Shown one piece after another: positions 34,143 to 45,544 of a stretch of DNA of 64,000 nucleotides (positions are counted from its first letter, which is position 1; the number at the start of each line of letters is the position of its first letter). Made by a program: the position numbers and the translations under genes. The notes beneath the pieces are model-generated. The model made no database searches. It was not told the origin of the DNA and was given only the letters and a program-made list of their open reading frames with translations. Source of the stretch: Acarospora socialis (lineage: Eukaryota > Ascomycota > Lecanoromycetes > Acarosporales > Acarosporaceae); the NCBI GenBank assembly GCA_025617375.2, contig JAMYGW020000005.1, positions 2,232,001 to 2,296,000 on the forward strand, written 5' to 3'.

Positions 34143-34490
34143 TCGCTCATATCTTTGGTTTCGGGGTACCCCTACCCTTTTAGCCTTCGCCCACAATCAG
34201 GTGCGGTTCTTTGCGCAACAGGGTTTCTCGCACAAAGATCCACTATCAAGAGCGCCAGCCACTTCTGTGCGAAAGATGGCATCTAATATTAATACATATC
34301 ATTGCATTTCCGCACTAACTTGAAATGGTAAGCTTTCTCTTTTCACCAGGCAGACATTGAGAAAGGGAGTTGCATTTGTCTGAAGTAGTTCCCAACCTTT
34401 GCGCCCCCACATGCTCGTTATAGTCGTCTAATACCATCATCTCTTCATTGCCCGACTCCATTCGTATAGTGATCCCAAAGAATGACCCAT

Positions 34491-35063
34491 TTAAACAACA
34501 CCCTTGCCTCCATTCCACATTCGCCATAACATCGAAATCAGCACAACCCCACCGACACCACAAAAGACACTCAAAAACACTAACCCAGCAACCACCTGCA
34601 TCCTCATCTCAAGCGCATCTTTGATTTCCATCTTCATCATCTTCCGGTGCTTCTTCTTCATCGTCCAGCGTTCCTCCTCTTTCCGCTTTTCCCAATCGTC
34701 TCCTGTACGTTCAGTGGAAGATATCGGCGCAGCCGAAAGAGCATCGCAGTAAGGCTCGGGGTCTTGCCAGGGAGAAGATAGTACCTGCTTCATCCGGCCA
34801 AAGAGCGAGGAGTGGGGATATGTGTGTTGTTTGACTCGGTAAGAGCGGTTCCGGTGGTCAATCAGGGCGAGAGAAAGGAGGAAGGATATCATTCGGAGTG
34901 GGGTGAGGATGGAGCGCGTGAGGAAGGAGTCCGGGATGTCCGAGGCCTGTGGAGGGAAGCTGAGGGGTGCCATAGGTGCTTGGGAGTTCGAGGCATCGTG
35001 CCGCGAAGAGAACTGTTGGGGAGAGACGGAGGAATCGGATACAGTTGGGCGCGGCATTGGCAT
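34491..35063 (-). CDS. Small membrane protein of unknown function
   Basis: One uninterrupted minus-strand frame gives 190 residues from MPMPRPTVSDSSVSPQQF. The N-terminal 50 residues are Ser/Pro-rich. A first hydrophobic segment (LRMISFLLSLALID) follows and is then interrupted by basic residues. A charged, Lys/Met-rich stretch (MKKKHRKMMKMEIKDALEM) precedes a clear second helix (VVAGLVFLSVFCGVGGVVLISML) just before the end. The amphipathic-then-membrane layout makes a real gene more likely than chance. The family was not recognised. The start is the first ATG of the frame; a downstream start would shorten the disordered end only. Confidence 0.55.
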   Translation of the reverse strand: MPMPRPTVSDSSVSPQQFSSRHDASNSQAPMAPLSFPPQASDIPDSFLTRSILTPLRMISFLLSLALIDHRNRSYRVKQHTYPHSSLFGRMKQVLSSPWQDPEPYCDALSAAPISSTERTGDDWEKRKEEERWTMKKKHRKMMKMEIKDALEMRMQVVAGLVFLSVFCGVGGVVLISMLWRMWNGGKGVV

Positions 35064-35525
35064 TGACCGTGCTTCGGTTCGGAAGTTCTAATGAGCTGAC
35101 ACGACATGAAACGGTAAGAGGGGGGACCCCTTCAAGGAACGCATTGACGGGTGGATTTCGTTGACTGGTGTCTTGTTGGAGGTCATCGTAGAGGTGGTCG
35201 GACGTCCCTGAGGTTTCACAATGTTAAGCTTGGCAGAGGTCACCCAGCCGGGCCGGGAGGCTGAGCTGACTAACCCAGTAGAAGACCCAACCTTAATTAC
35301 CTTACCTTCAGGCTTGCAGCAAAAGCACAGGAGCTTGAATGAAACTCCACCATGAATTTCGTATGGTAGGGATCCACTACAACAGGAGGATGTTTGCCTC
35401 ATGCAAATATCGTCGGGTGCTCATCCCTATTGTGTTAACAGGTTCCTTATAGTCATCTCTAATCAGGACTTGAGTCCTGAAACGGTAATCATCTAAAGCT
35501 ACTCTATATGGTATAATCACCTCTT
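35064..35525. other. Intergenic stretch, nothing recognised
   Basis: It lies between the small membrane-protein gene (5' side) and the stop of HIS1. No features were supported. Confidence 0.4.
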
Positions 35526-36742
35526 TCATCCAGTCCTCGAATTCGCAATCTGCAACACGAGAATATCCGTCGCACCCACAGCAGTCAATCTATCCATAGC
35601 GGTCGCAATCTCTCGTTTTCCGACCATCGAGCTCACAGCAACCCAGTCCGCCTCTTCTAGTGCCGAAATTGTAGGGGCTCTCTTGCCGGGTGTTATCTCC
35701 TTCACTTTGTCAAGAGCCGATCGGTGAATGTTGTACTGGCACAAGACGTATTTTTGCGCAGCTAAAATCATATGAATGTCATAGCCTTCTATCAGAAGAC
35801 GACCGAACGATGACACTTACTGATGACACCACTGATTCGGGCTGCAATCTTATCCACTAGCTCCTGGTTGGATGGGTGCTTCGACTTTATGAGAACGGCA
35901 GTGCTCTCGACCACGGTATCGATCGCTGTCAGGCCTGCCGCTTTCATCGTCTCCCCGGACTCTAGAGGATTCGGTTAGTCCATCATACTGACTGGGTAGG
36001 ACCCAGAACGTAGTTCATACCGACCAAGTCCACAATCCCATCTGCAACGCCCAGTGCGCACGCAGCTTCCACGCTCCCGCCGACGTACTTGATCTTCGTT
36101 CTCAATTTGTTCCCCCTCGGCCCCTCTCCATTGACCATCCCATTCTCCGTACCCAAGCCTTCTAGGTCTTCGAAATACTTTTCCGTCAAACCAACAAAGC
36201 TGGTGACGACGTTCTTTCCCACCAACTGCCTTGCCTCTGTGATCTTGCCTTTCTCCGGCACCTGGACCTGCAGCCTACATCGCCCGAACCCCAGATCTAG
36301 AACCTCTTCTACACCAGTATCTCTTGTACCGGGTGACACGGCTTCATGCTCTGCGACCTGGTCGCGACCAGTGATGCCAAGATCGACTCGACCTTCGCCA
36401 ACAAAGGTGGGTATGTCCGCAGCAGGAAGGAAGACGAGTGCCATGTCATGGTTCTTGACCAAGGCAATGTCGAGGCGCGTTTCTCGCCGGAACTGGATAT
36501 CGCTACCGGAAAGGAGATCGAGAGCTGCTTGTTGCAGCCGACCCTCTGTGACGTTGAAGGATTAGCCATCGGAGTCTTGAGAAGGGATGGACCAGTTGCA
36601 AAAGTGTATACGTACTCTTGGGTACAGCGAAGAGAAGACGGCCTTCTAAACTTGCTCGACAGTCAACCCCTGCATATCCAATGGAAGGGCACTAGTTGCG
36701 ATGGAGGGAGTAGGAATTGACATACTGGTTGACCAAGTCCAT
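35526..36742 (-). CDS. HIS1: ATP phosphoribosyltransferase (first step of histidine synthesis)
   Basis: Five exons, 36726-36742, 36616-36650, 36021-36545, 35821-35961 and 35526-35761, join to 317 residues (the yeast enzyme has about 297). The first exon codes only MDLVN plus two bases. The His codon across intron 1, with an AAG acceptor, restores MDLVNHLEGRLLFAVPKKGR, which matches the conserved HIS1 start. Catalytic-domain motifs follow: LDLLSGSDIQFRR, ALVFLPAADIPTFVGEGRVD, LGITGRDQVAEHEA and a segment starting SGETMKAAGLTAIDTVVEST. The C-terminal regulatory domain ends VSSMVGKREIATAMDRL and ATDILVLQIANSRTG. The enzyme joins ATP and PRPP and is normally feedback-inhibited by histidine through the C-terminal domain. 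It appears whole. Confidence 0.93.
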
Positions 36743-37708
36743 GGCGTGAGACTCGGTCGATAAGATCCAGGTGGTTCAATGCCGATTCTGTTTCTACCAG
36801 CTGGCAATCTGGACGTTCTAATGCGAGAAGCTATTGAGAAGACGGACGCTCGTCGCAAATACAGTGGGGATGTTGGGGACTTGTCGTTTCTAGAATGCCG
36901 GTTTCAACCTCATGATTTTCTTTTGGGTTGCTTGCGATTGCGGGAAAGAGAAAGACTTGAGACACAGCTAAGTATCATCAGCGCGTGTTACAAACAATCC
37001 CAAATTGTGCGCTTCTGGACGAAATCTCCCATACAACTAGGCGCCCTGTGGAACTTCACTACGGAGGAATGGCTATCGATAGGCACGGTCAATTCTGCGG
37101 TTCGCTGCTTATCGGATGGCATACCTTAGCTTCTCGCTAAGGCAGAGCTTGAGACGTTCAGGCTTCAGCCCTTGCCCTCAGTCAAACCTTTTTCCAGTAT
37201 GACTGTGGAGTCGGACCAATCAGGTAGGCAATAATATTATTTTGGGAGCTCACTGAAGCATATGTCAAAAACGAGGGTCGACATGCCTCAATCATATTCT
37301 TCATTTGTCCTTACTAAATCATCCCAAACATCAAGTTCTATTCCCGACTCACAATCTGCAGGCTCAGTGGCAGTTCGATCTTAGCGCAGCGTTACATAAT
37401 CGCCAATAATGGGTTGGTAAGCTGACCGGACTCGGCGACAACAGGCTGCCGAGTCGGATGTACTCATACCGCTCCTTCTGTGGATATTGTAGTTACATCT
37501 GACAGTTCTTTGTACGAGCTGAGGATATTCAATTTGAAGGAACCGGTGGGTGCCTGGGCGAGGAGTGCTTATAGGAGGCTTCTTCTGCCTCCTGGACCTG
37601 CTCTGATTTAAACCCCTGCGATCTGTGTTCTTATTCTGACCTGATATCCATCCTTCTTTTTGATATTTGAGACTCGTATCATCTGACACGTTGCTTGGAA
37701 AATCCAAT
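36743..37708. other. Divergent intergenic region HIS1 / gamma-glutamylcyclotransferase-like
   Basis: About 1 kb upstream of both genes. A 116-codon plus frame at 36779-37129 has no recognisable protein content. No perfect general-control (TGACTCA) site was found by eye. Confidence 0.4.
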
Positions 37709-38896
37709 ATGGGACCGCCTGAAGACGACATACGCTCCCGCACTCGCACGCGGAGAGACTCTGTGGTTGGGGCCCAAGCTATTGCTGCCCTCCAGCATGT
37801 CCAGGACGTTGACGTGCCACCCCATCAGCACCACCAGACTAGAAAATCAGCCAAGTGCTTACCTTGCCCATCGGAGCAACGGAAGCTGCAATCCTTGAAC
37901 GAGACTCCTTTCAATACGGAAACCTTCGCAGGAGAAGCAAACAACGAGGCCTCCGGACGATCCAAGACCGTTCTATACCTTGCGTATGGATCAAACCTCA
38001 GTGCAGAGACCTTCCTCGGAAAGCGAGGCATTAAACCTTTGGCGCAGGTCAATGTTCTGGTCCCGGAGCTTGTCATGACTTTCGATCTCCCTGGCATACC
38101 GTACGCCGAGCCATGCTTCGCCAACACCAGATACAGGAAGACTTCGACCCCCGTACGTCAGCCCACCGTCGACACCGAAACAGGGCCGTTACTCGAGACC
38201 GAAGGGCACCCCAAATACCATAAAGATCGATGGAAGAAAGGGCTGGTTGGGGTTGTATATGAGGTCACGAGGGGAGATTACGCTCACATCATCGCTACCG
38301 AGGGCGGTGGAGCGTCGTACCAGGACGTTGTCGTCGATTGTTACGTACTCCCTACTTCACCAACCGTTCCCGAGAAGCCAAGTACAGCGCCATTCAAAGC
38401 GCACACATTGTTCTCTCCGCCCATACCGCCAACTCCACCGGGCAAACCACCGCCAAACAGCCGGGGTCGCATCTCGAGACCGGACCCCAGCTACGCACAG
38501 GCTTCGGCACGCTACCTCAAGTTAATAACGGATGGCGCCGATGAACACAATCTACCGGAAGAATATAAAGACTATCTGCACGATCTACAGCCTTACACCA
38601 TAACAACGAACAGACAGAGACTAGGCCAATTCATCTTCCTCGCAGTCTGGGCACCCATGATCACGCTGCTATTTTCGACGCAGAAGTTGTTTGCCGGGAA
38701 GGACGGAAGAGCTCCGCCATGGTTGGCCGAATTGATGGGAGCTATGTTCAAGGCGGTATGGGCCAGTTATGATGCGTTTTTCTTCAAATTATTCGGTGAT
38801 GGCGAGAGGACCATCAGTAAAGACGAGGATGAAGAAGCCCGACATAATAGGAGATGTTATGGGACAACGCAAGAGAAGGAGAGTCTAAAAACTTAG
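37709..38896 (+). CDS. Gamma-glutamylcyclotransferase-like protein with C-terminal membrane helix
   Basis: A single exon encodes 395 residues; I chose the ATG at 37709 over the earlier non-ATG extension of the frame. After about 85 disordered residues comes the cyclotransferase fold: LYLAYGSNLSAETF with YGSNLS at residues 93-98, VPELVMTFDLPGIPYAEP, WKKGLVGVVYEVTRGDYAHI and the probable catalytic Glu198 in IIATEGGGASYQDV. A 50-residue Pro-rich insert follows, then SARYLKLITDGADEH. Near the C-terminus RLGQFIFLAVWAPMITLLF looks like a membrane helix, so the enzyme may be tethered. Family knowledge: such enzymes release 5-oxoproline from gamma-glutamyl compounds; GliK of gliotoxin synthesis is a relative. 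The substrate here is unknown. Confidence 0.82.
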   Translation: MGPPEDDIRSRTRTRRDSVVGAQAIAALQHVQDVDVPPHQHHQTRKSAKCLPCPSEQRKLQSLNETPFNTETFAGEANNEASGRSKTVLYLAYGSNLSAETFLGKRGIKPLAQVNVLVPELVMTFDLPGIPYAEPCFANTRYRKTSTPVRQPTVDTETGPLLETEGHPKYHKDRWKKGLVGVVYEVTRGDYAHIIATEGGGASYQDVVVDCYVLPTSPTVPEKPSTAPFKAHTLFSPPIPPTPPGKPPPNSRGRISRPDPSYAQASARYLKLITDGADEHNLPEEYKDYLHDLQPYTITTNRQRLGQFIFLAVWAPMITLLFSTQKLFAGKDGRAPPWLAELMGAMFKAVWASYDAFFFKLFGDGERTISKDEDEEARHNRRCYGTTQEKESLKT

Positions 38897-39161
38897 AGGA
38901 GAGGGATAGACGAAGATCTTGAGTAGACACTGCAAATAACATACAACCTTACATTATTCTATGAGAAGCCCTTATTACCTTTCGGGTACGAACCATGAGT
39001 ATGTCACGTGCTGTATCGCAGCAAGTCTCTACCTTACGTCACAGTATCCCGAAACATGCCTTAACTCCGCATCGTGACGAAAGTAGCAGCCATGATATCC
39101 AAACCTGCATTCTCAACTCAATCAAACGTTCTTTTCGACTACCCACCCTGAACTCGAGATC

Positions 39162-40294
39162 ATGGCCATTGACAAACCCTCACTGGCACAAATCCCCACC
39201 TGCTACGCCAGCTGCTCCATCGGCAAGCCCACCGACCCGCTTCCCCAGAAACTCGAAGCCATCTCCTCCGCCGGCTTCCAAGCGATCGAACTCTCGTTTC
39301 CCGACCTCCTCTCTTTCGCAAGCAGTACCTTAAACAAAGAAGTGCAACCATCCGACTATGACGACCTCTGCACTACAGCGAAGGAGGTGAAAAGGCAATG
39401 CGACAAACTGGGTCTCAAAATCCTAATCCTCCAACCATTCGCCAACTTCGAGGGATGGGCTCAAGGGTCGGAGGAAAGAAAAGATGCGTTTGAGCGCGCC
39501 AAGGGCTGGATTCGAATCATGGGTGCTGCGGGCACGGACATGCTCCAGGTACGCTTTCTTTCGTGCCATATAAACACCCGTCACCGACCCACCTACATGC
39601 ACACTTATACGGGCTCTAACCACTCGACCAACCGCAGGTCGGCTCTTCCGACTCCCCACACATCAGCACCTCAGCCGACACCATCGCCTCCGACCTCGCA
39701 CTCCTCGCCGACCTCCTCGCCGCGCACAACTACCGCCTCGCGTACGAAAACTGGTGCTGGTCGACGCACGCCACGACCTGGAAAGCCGTCTGGCAGATCG
39801 TGCAGAAAGTCAACCGGCCCAACGTCGGTCTCTGCCTCGACACCTTCCAGACCGCCGGCAGCGAGTGGGCCGACCCCACGACCGCGTCCGGCCTCATCGA
39901 AGATCACCCGGGCGGGAAGGACGCGCTGCAGTCGGAGTTCAAGAGCAGCATGGCGGAACTCAGCGCGACGGTGCCGAAGGACAAGATCTATTTCTTGCAG
40001 ATCTCGGACGCGTATCGGCCGCCGGAGCCGTTGAGCAAGGAGGTGGGTGAGCAAGGACTGAGGCCGCGCGGGAGGTGGAGTCATGATTTCCGCCCGATGC
40101 CGTTCGATGGCGGGTATTTTCCCGTGGTGGAGGTGGCGAGGGCGGTGCTGGGGACGGGGTTTCGGGGGTGGTTTAGTATGGAGATTTTTGATGGGGGGAG
40201 GGATGGGAAGGGGAAGGAGTATGATTTCAAGGAGTTTGCGATGAAGGCGATGGAGAGCCACAGGCGGTTGTTGGAGCAGTGTGCGGAGGGTTAG
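39162..40294 (+). CDS. Xylose-isomerase-like TIM barrel, probable 3-dehydroshikimate dehydratase
   Basis: Exons 39162-39548 and 39638-40294 join in phase 0 to 347 residues. The pattern is that of sugar-isomerase/epimerase TIM barrels: CYASCSIGKPTDPLPQKLEA, GFQAIELSFPDLLSFA, LKILILQPFANFEGWAQG, HNYRLAYENWCWSTHATTW, NVGLCLDTFQTAGSEWADP and GWFSMEIFDGGRDG. The metal ligands Glu, Asp, His and Glu of the family fit ENW, LDTF, SHDF and MEIF. Quinate-pathway dehydratases (qa-4/QutC type), which turn 3-dehydroshikimate into protocatechuate, have this layout. No other quinate gene lies nearby, so a different aldose-type substrate is possible. Early and late codons are notably GC-rich. Confidence 0.75.
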
Positions 40295-41191
40295 AACGAG
40301 ATGGGTAGTTGGGGTTCTATCTGCTCGGCCATCTGTCAGTCTCGGCAAGGATAGAATCACACTTCTGTACTCCTGCACGGACAGCATCGTCTCCGTCCTC
40401 GTTCCCACTGATCGCTACCTCCTCGCACACCTCACGCCTTACCTACCTTCCCGTTCCATTGTGCGTACGGCCCTCACTACAGCCTGGTCGTGTATGTAGG
40501 CAGGCCTTCGCCTACCTGCCCTAAAACGGACAAGAAAACGACCCCAACAACACCCATCAAGTCTCTCCCAGCTACCACCTTCATCCCATCTCATCCCCTC
40601 TCACCCTTTCCCATCACCATCACCATCCCCACTCCCCGCCACGTCCCAACCCGCCACGGACCCGCAGCAGCGTATCAAACCCACTTCCACTTCGTTTCCC
40701 GCCCCACACCCGACGAGGTAGGCTTTTCGCTCGCTTCCATGCCTGGTGCCGAGCCCACGCTGCCGTGTCCACAGACGAGTCGTCTTACGCGGCGGTGACG
40801 GGACTTGGAGGGTTTTGGTTGAGGGGGCTGGGGTTCGTACGCTGTCGTGCGTACGGGATGGGTAAATACGGATGGAGGGTGGGGAGAAGGGGAGAGATGG
40901 GGTTGGGGCATTCTTGGCCGTCGGTTTTGGGACCGAGTAACTTTGTGAGGTGGGGACAACTCGGCAGACTGCTTTGCTCGATGGGAGATTCAAGGTGCGG
41001 TTGAGCTGGGTGTTTTCTTTATTTGTACACTACGTACCCCAACCATCACCGCAACTAATGCGAAAAGTATATGCATCGTACCCTCGCCCACCCAATCGGA
41101 CAGGTAGCCCAAAGACGTCCAGAACAGAGACTCTTTGTCAAAAGTCTACAGTATCCAGACAACCTGGCAGCGACGACCGTCAGGCCTCGAA
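40295..41191. other. Intergenic stretch between convergent genes
   Basis: It lies between the 3' ends of the TIM-barrel gene (plus) and the sugar porter (minus). Pro- and Ser-rich frames on the minus strand near 40600-40990 look compositional and no gene is called. Confidence 0.4.
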
Positions 41192-43303
41192 TTACGCGTG
41201 CTTGAACGTCTCCTTCTCCAGCTCCCCATCGTTAGCACGGGCGCGATGCGCGTTAGCGTCCAAGGAAAAATGACGCCCGACGCTGCCCTGCCGTTGTTTC
41301 GGGAGGCCGGTCTCGGGGTCGACGACGGAGTGACCGCGCTCGGCGGCCTGGACGAGTTCGGGGTTCTGTTCCTTCAGCAGGGCGAAGTTGCGTTCGGCTT
41401 CCCAGTTCCAGATGCTGTCCGAGGCGAAGAGGAGGTTCATCTCTTCCAGGGTGCGTTGGTTCGATTCCGGATACAGGGCCCAGACCATGGGGATGGTGAG
41501 GGCGTTGCAGGCCGCGAAGATGTAGAGCGTCTTTTCGCCAATGGCGGCGAACATGACGGGGCAGAGCAGCGTCTGATCGAATGGTGTTAGTTGGAACTCG
41601 TAACGATGGTAATCTTGGAATACTTACCAGCCAGCCGTTACCGACAGACCATCCGACCACACCCCAAGCATTACCCTTTGCCCGAACCTCGAGCGGGAAG
41701 ATCTCGGCGGGATAGAGCCATGGGACGGTCAACCAGGTCGCACCGAAGACGAAAGTGAAGATGTACACCATCGCCACGGCAGCGGCACCATAGCTGTTGG
41801 CTTGACTGACATTTCCGCTGTCACGCGCATTCTGGCCAAGGCGGGAGAAGACGCCAGCCAAAGCCATCGCAATACCTTGTCCGACAGATCCCCAATACAG
41901 AGTCCAGCGACGACCGATGCGATCCAAGGTGAAGACGCAAATAAGGGTAGACAACTGATCCCACGAATTAGAGGACGGGAGGCGTCAATGACGGAGGAGG
42001 ATAACATACCATGTAGAAAATGTCATTGAGACCCGATATCCATTGACGCTTGGCGGTCGGGAGGCCGGCGATGGCGTAAATCTGGGGCTGATAGATTGTG
42101 ACACCGGCGATTCCGATCCACTCCTGCATGATTTGAAGCCAGACCACCAATTGCACCCGACGTCCGGTGTGGAGCTTGCCGGTCCCGATGCCGAAAAGCA
42201 TGTGGATATAAGAGTTGTTCTTGGCAGTCTTCCTCTCGAGCTCGGCGATGTTGCGGATATCCTGAAACTCGGCCTCGGCCTTGCCCGCATCTGCACCGGT
42301 TTCACCACGGAGTCTCCCCAGAATGTAACGCGCTTCTTCCTCGCGCCCGACCTTGGTGAGCCAACGTGGAGATTCCGGGAAGAACCACACGATGGCGAAG
42401 AGGAAGAGAAGCGGTATGATTTGGAATGCAATGGGGAATCGCCAAACAAAGGCGGATGTTCCGTCACCGTAGAATGAGCAACCACTGTCAACCAGTCAGC
42501 TCTGGAACGGGACGAACGAGATGGAAGGAACATACTATTCCAGCCAGTAGGCCACGACGACACCGAAAATGTTGAGCGTGAACTCGATGGCGACGAATTG
42601 CCCGCGGGATTTGTGCTCAGCGGTTTCAGTCGCCCAGACAGGAACAATAGCGTTGAGGATCCCGGTACCCCATCCGTTGATCAGACGAGCTGGAAAGACA
42701 TCATATCAGCAACGAGCCAGCCACTCCCCCGCGGAGGTGCCGGAAGCGCACCGAAAATCATCCAGACGTGGTTCTGAGCGGAGCATTGAAGACATGCGCC
42801 GAAAACGGCCCAGCCGGCACCAAGGGCAATCGTCTTGATCCGACCATAGCGATCGCCAAACCATCCACCAACGAGACAGCCGACCAGGGTACCGAGGTAG
42901 TAGATCGAGACCTGCGACGAGTCAGCTAGAGCCCCTCCACGACCGAAGACGGCAATGGACATACAATGCCTCCCTGCAGTAGCGTGTTGTCATAGTGAGG
43001 TCCGTCCGGCGTCGGGTGACCGAACTTCATGGTCTTGTAGTAGTAATCCACGGCGCCATTGACGCCGCCCATCATACCCTGGTCTGTGTGCACGTCAGCG
43101 CCAACGCACCAGAGGATGGGCGCAGTCAAGATGCGTTGACCTACCATAACCGAAGAAAAAGATGGACAAGCCGGCCACACAGTTGATGCTTCGAACCCGT
43201 GAGCTGAATGCTGCAGTATTCAGTGAAGATGGCGAACTCACGCGATGAGAAGCCTACGCTTCTGCAGCTTGTGGACGACGTTGGACTTTGGAATGATATC
43301 CAT
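41192..43303 (-). CDS. MFS sugar porter (hexose or disaccharide transporter family)
   Basis: Eight exons, 43242-43303, 43145-43188, 42965-43083, 42752-42911, 42536-42689, 42010-42484, 41628-41954 and 41192-41572, join in frame to 573 residues. Twelve helices are expected. Sugar-porter signatures are present: GYDQGMMGGVNGAVD after TM1, GGWFGDRYGRIKTIALG between TM2 and TM3, RLINGWGTGIL, PESPRWLTKVGREEEARYIL after TM6, LDRIGRRWTLYWG between TM8 and TM9, and PESNQRTLEEMNLLFA after TM12 (usually PETKGRTLEE). The insert between TM6 and TM7 (FQDIRNIAELERKTAKNNSY) is typical of fungal lactose/hexose-type porters. The plasma membrane is the expected site. The substrate cannot be read from the sequence. 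Confidence 0.9.
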
Positions 43304-44238
43304 AGCGGCGGCGGGGTGGTGGGGTGACCACGAGATCGGATGAAGTGTTCAATGCGATTTCAGGTGTTTTTGTGAAGTAAGGGCAAACACACTTAGGTGG
43401 AAGAAAGGTGAAGAGCAGCGAAGAGGGCGTAAGAGTGGAAGTAAGGTAAGGTTTGTAAGTGAAGGAATCAGATGAACAGCGGGCAGGTGAATGGAGCGAT
43501 GAGAGGACAGGCATTTTATATATTATGACGATCACCTGCGGCACAGGAAAAGAAGAGACAAGGTCTATCTGTAATGTGATAGCTTTCCTTACCTCGCAAG
43601 CTACGAACCTTGACGCATTCGCGAATAGTAATCGATGTAGCCTGTCGAGGATGTTGGTGGAGGTAAGATAGGTATAGTTGTAGGGGTCCAGAAGGCGTAA
43701 AGCTAACTCTTAGCTGACCCCGCGGCTAAAGATGCTAAGCTTCCATTCCAACAATGAGGCAACTCCAGCCAAGACGGAAGGACATCGATACATGTACTCG
43801 AGTTTGCGAACATTGCACGTGTACGGCGGAGAAATCCAGATGGAGTAGCATTGGATGAATTGCCATAATCTAGTACAGTAGGCGGCAGCTTGAGGCCATG
43901 ACACAGTAATCTCGCATTCCAGCTTTAAGGAGATTTGTACTCCGCCCTACGGAGTACAACGTTGTACGAGTAAGGTCATTTGTTGAAAGTAAAAAGTATG
44001 ACACAGTACTTCCATTTCATGGGGAGATCGGAGAGTTGTTGATTGGCACTAATGGGTAAACATCCCGACGCAGCATGCGGGCTGACACATGGAACACAAT
44101 AGGTAAGGTAGGTACTGTGTAAGGTAGGTAAGGTAGAGTAACAAGGCGCTTCACCTTAGATACTTCGCTTGGGTGCAATAACCGGGAATAATAAGGCGGT
44201 GACTGCTCGACTCCAGCCTTTGGGCCTAGTAGAGATAG
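43304..44238. other. Upstream region of the sugar porter
   Basis: No gene. Near 44100-44140 the word GTAAGGTAGGTA recurs several times as a simple repeat. Confidence 0.4.
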
Positions 44239-44564
44239 ATGGCTTGCGACGGGGCCAAATGTGCCGCCGCCGTCAAGTTCGGTAGAAGCGCTTGACGTTG
44301 AGTCGTTCCCCAGACCCCACTTCTTACCCCAACGCTAACTCGAAAGAGGAAAGCTTCTGGAAGCTTTTTCGAAGGAGGAGTCCCCGCGCCAAGAAAACGA
44401 ACATACAGCGCCGATCCCTTCGACGACATCCTTCCATGTCGTCACTCTCACCCCCAATCGCCCATCCACCCCATCTCTTCAGGGAACAGGGCACAAGCTC
44501 GTGGCGCCCTTGGAGGCCATGTGCTCCGGGAAGGCTGTTATACGCATCGTCCACGCCGCGATAG
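44239..44564 (+). CDS. Possible small basic protein, unknown
   Basis: A short ATG exon (44239-44281, MACDGAKCAAAVKF) can be spliced by a 65-base GT-AG intron to 44347-44564. The join leads into EESFWKLFRRRSPRAKKTN, then IQRRSLRRHPSMSSLSPPIA and HPPHLFREQ. The reading is in phase and gives about 86 residues rich in Arg and Ser. Another frame stays open to about 44623, so the 3' end may be spliced differently. I do not recognise the family, and this could be chance. Confidence 0.35.
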
Positions 44565-45544
44565 GCGACGCCTCTGGTTCGAAGCCGTCTTTGCCGGGAG
44601 AAGGTCAGAAGACGTCGAGATAGCTTGCTGGTGAGAAAAGAAGGGACTCGGGGTACGCTGGGTACGAAATACGCTAGTTGGCAGTTTATGTCACCCTCAT
44701 CAGCCCTACTATCGGCTCACCTTACCTAGGCGGTGACAAGAGCGGGGCCGGAACGTAGTTGATGGAGAAGAGAGAGGAATTGCATATTATTTCGGTCTTT
44801 CGAAGGGAGTGAATTATTCTCTGATTCGTTTGCTTTGGCTTCTCTGCTTGGGAAGGAGGTTGTGCACGTAATCTTGATATTCCTGACCACGATACATTCG
44901 TGCTTCCTTTACATATACTCCAGTCTTGGTAGACTCGAGTGTTATGGGACTGGCCCTCTCCGTCATCGAAACACAGGACAGAGACTTTTTCCTCCTTACC
45001 TGGCCGTCTACGTGGTCTGACCAACCTTCTCCGGTGCCGACAAACAACATACATCCGTCACCTATAACTGCCGTAGGTAATGGATTACACCGATCCGACA
45101 GGTCGGGCTTGTGCGTGCCTCCCGGGCTGTCACTTTTTGCAATCTGACCTGGACCGGAATCTTCTGCTTCCCTGGTTCTCTAACGTTGATTAGGACAGCA
45201 GCTCAATCCCATCCCACTTGCATTGAGGAGCGAAAGTCCGAGTTAATGTAAAGAAGAAGAAGTGGGGGCCTAGACTGCCGGCTGCCGACTGCCGTCACCT
45301 TTAGCAAGTCCTGCGAAGCTTGATACGCGTTCTTGAATGATAATCTAGTAGAAGGCATCATGTCCTTTCCAAACTGCCCATGCCTCAAATGATACGCTAG
45401 TCCTTTCGCAGCATGCCGGTCAACACATACAAGACAGAAAATGATACAACCCTTTTGACGCCTCTTTTAGAGGCCACATTCCCTTACCCTTCCCGGCATC
45501 AATCTTAAGACCCCTCGCCGTTCCGATGCATCGTAATCGCATTA
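44565..45544. other. Intergenic stretch, nothing recognised
   Basis: No supported gene or repeat lies between the small basic ORF and the 3' end of the hydrolase-NACHT-WD40 gene. Confidence 0.4.

Larger units (their letters stand above)
32148..34490. other. Gene-free stretch with a diverged repeat pair
   Basis: More than 2 kb with no supported gene. It contains two copies of a tRNA-like repeat block (33582-33645 and 34078-34142), listed separately. Confidence 0.4.

Noticed and set aside
36779-37129. 116-codon plus frame upstream of HIS1
   Set aside because: It has no recognisable content and sits in the shared promoter region.
40601-40993. 130-codon minus frame, Pro/Ser-rich
   Set aside because: Low-complexity composition only; the overlapping minus frame is equally open and neither has a family match.
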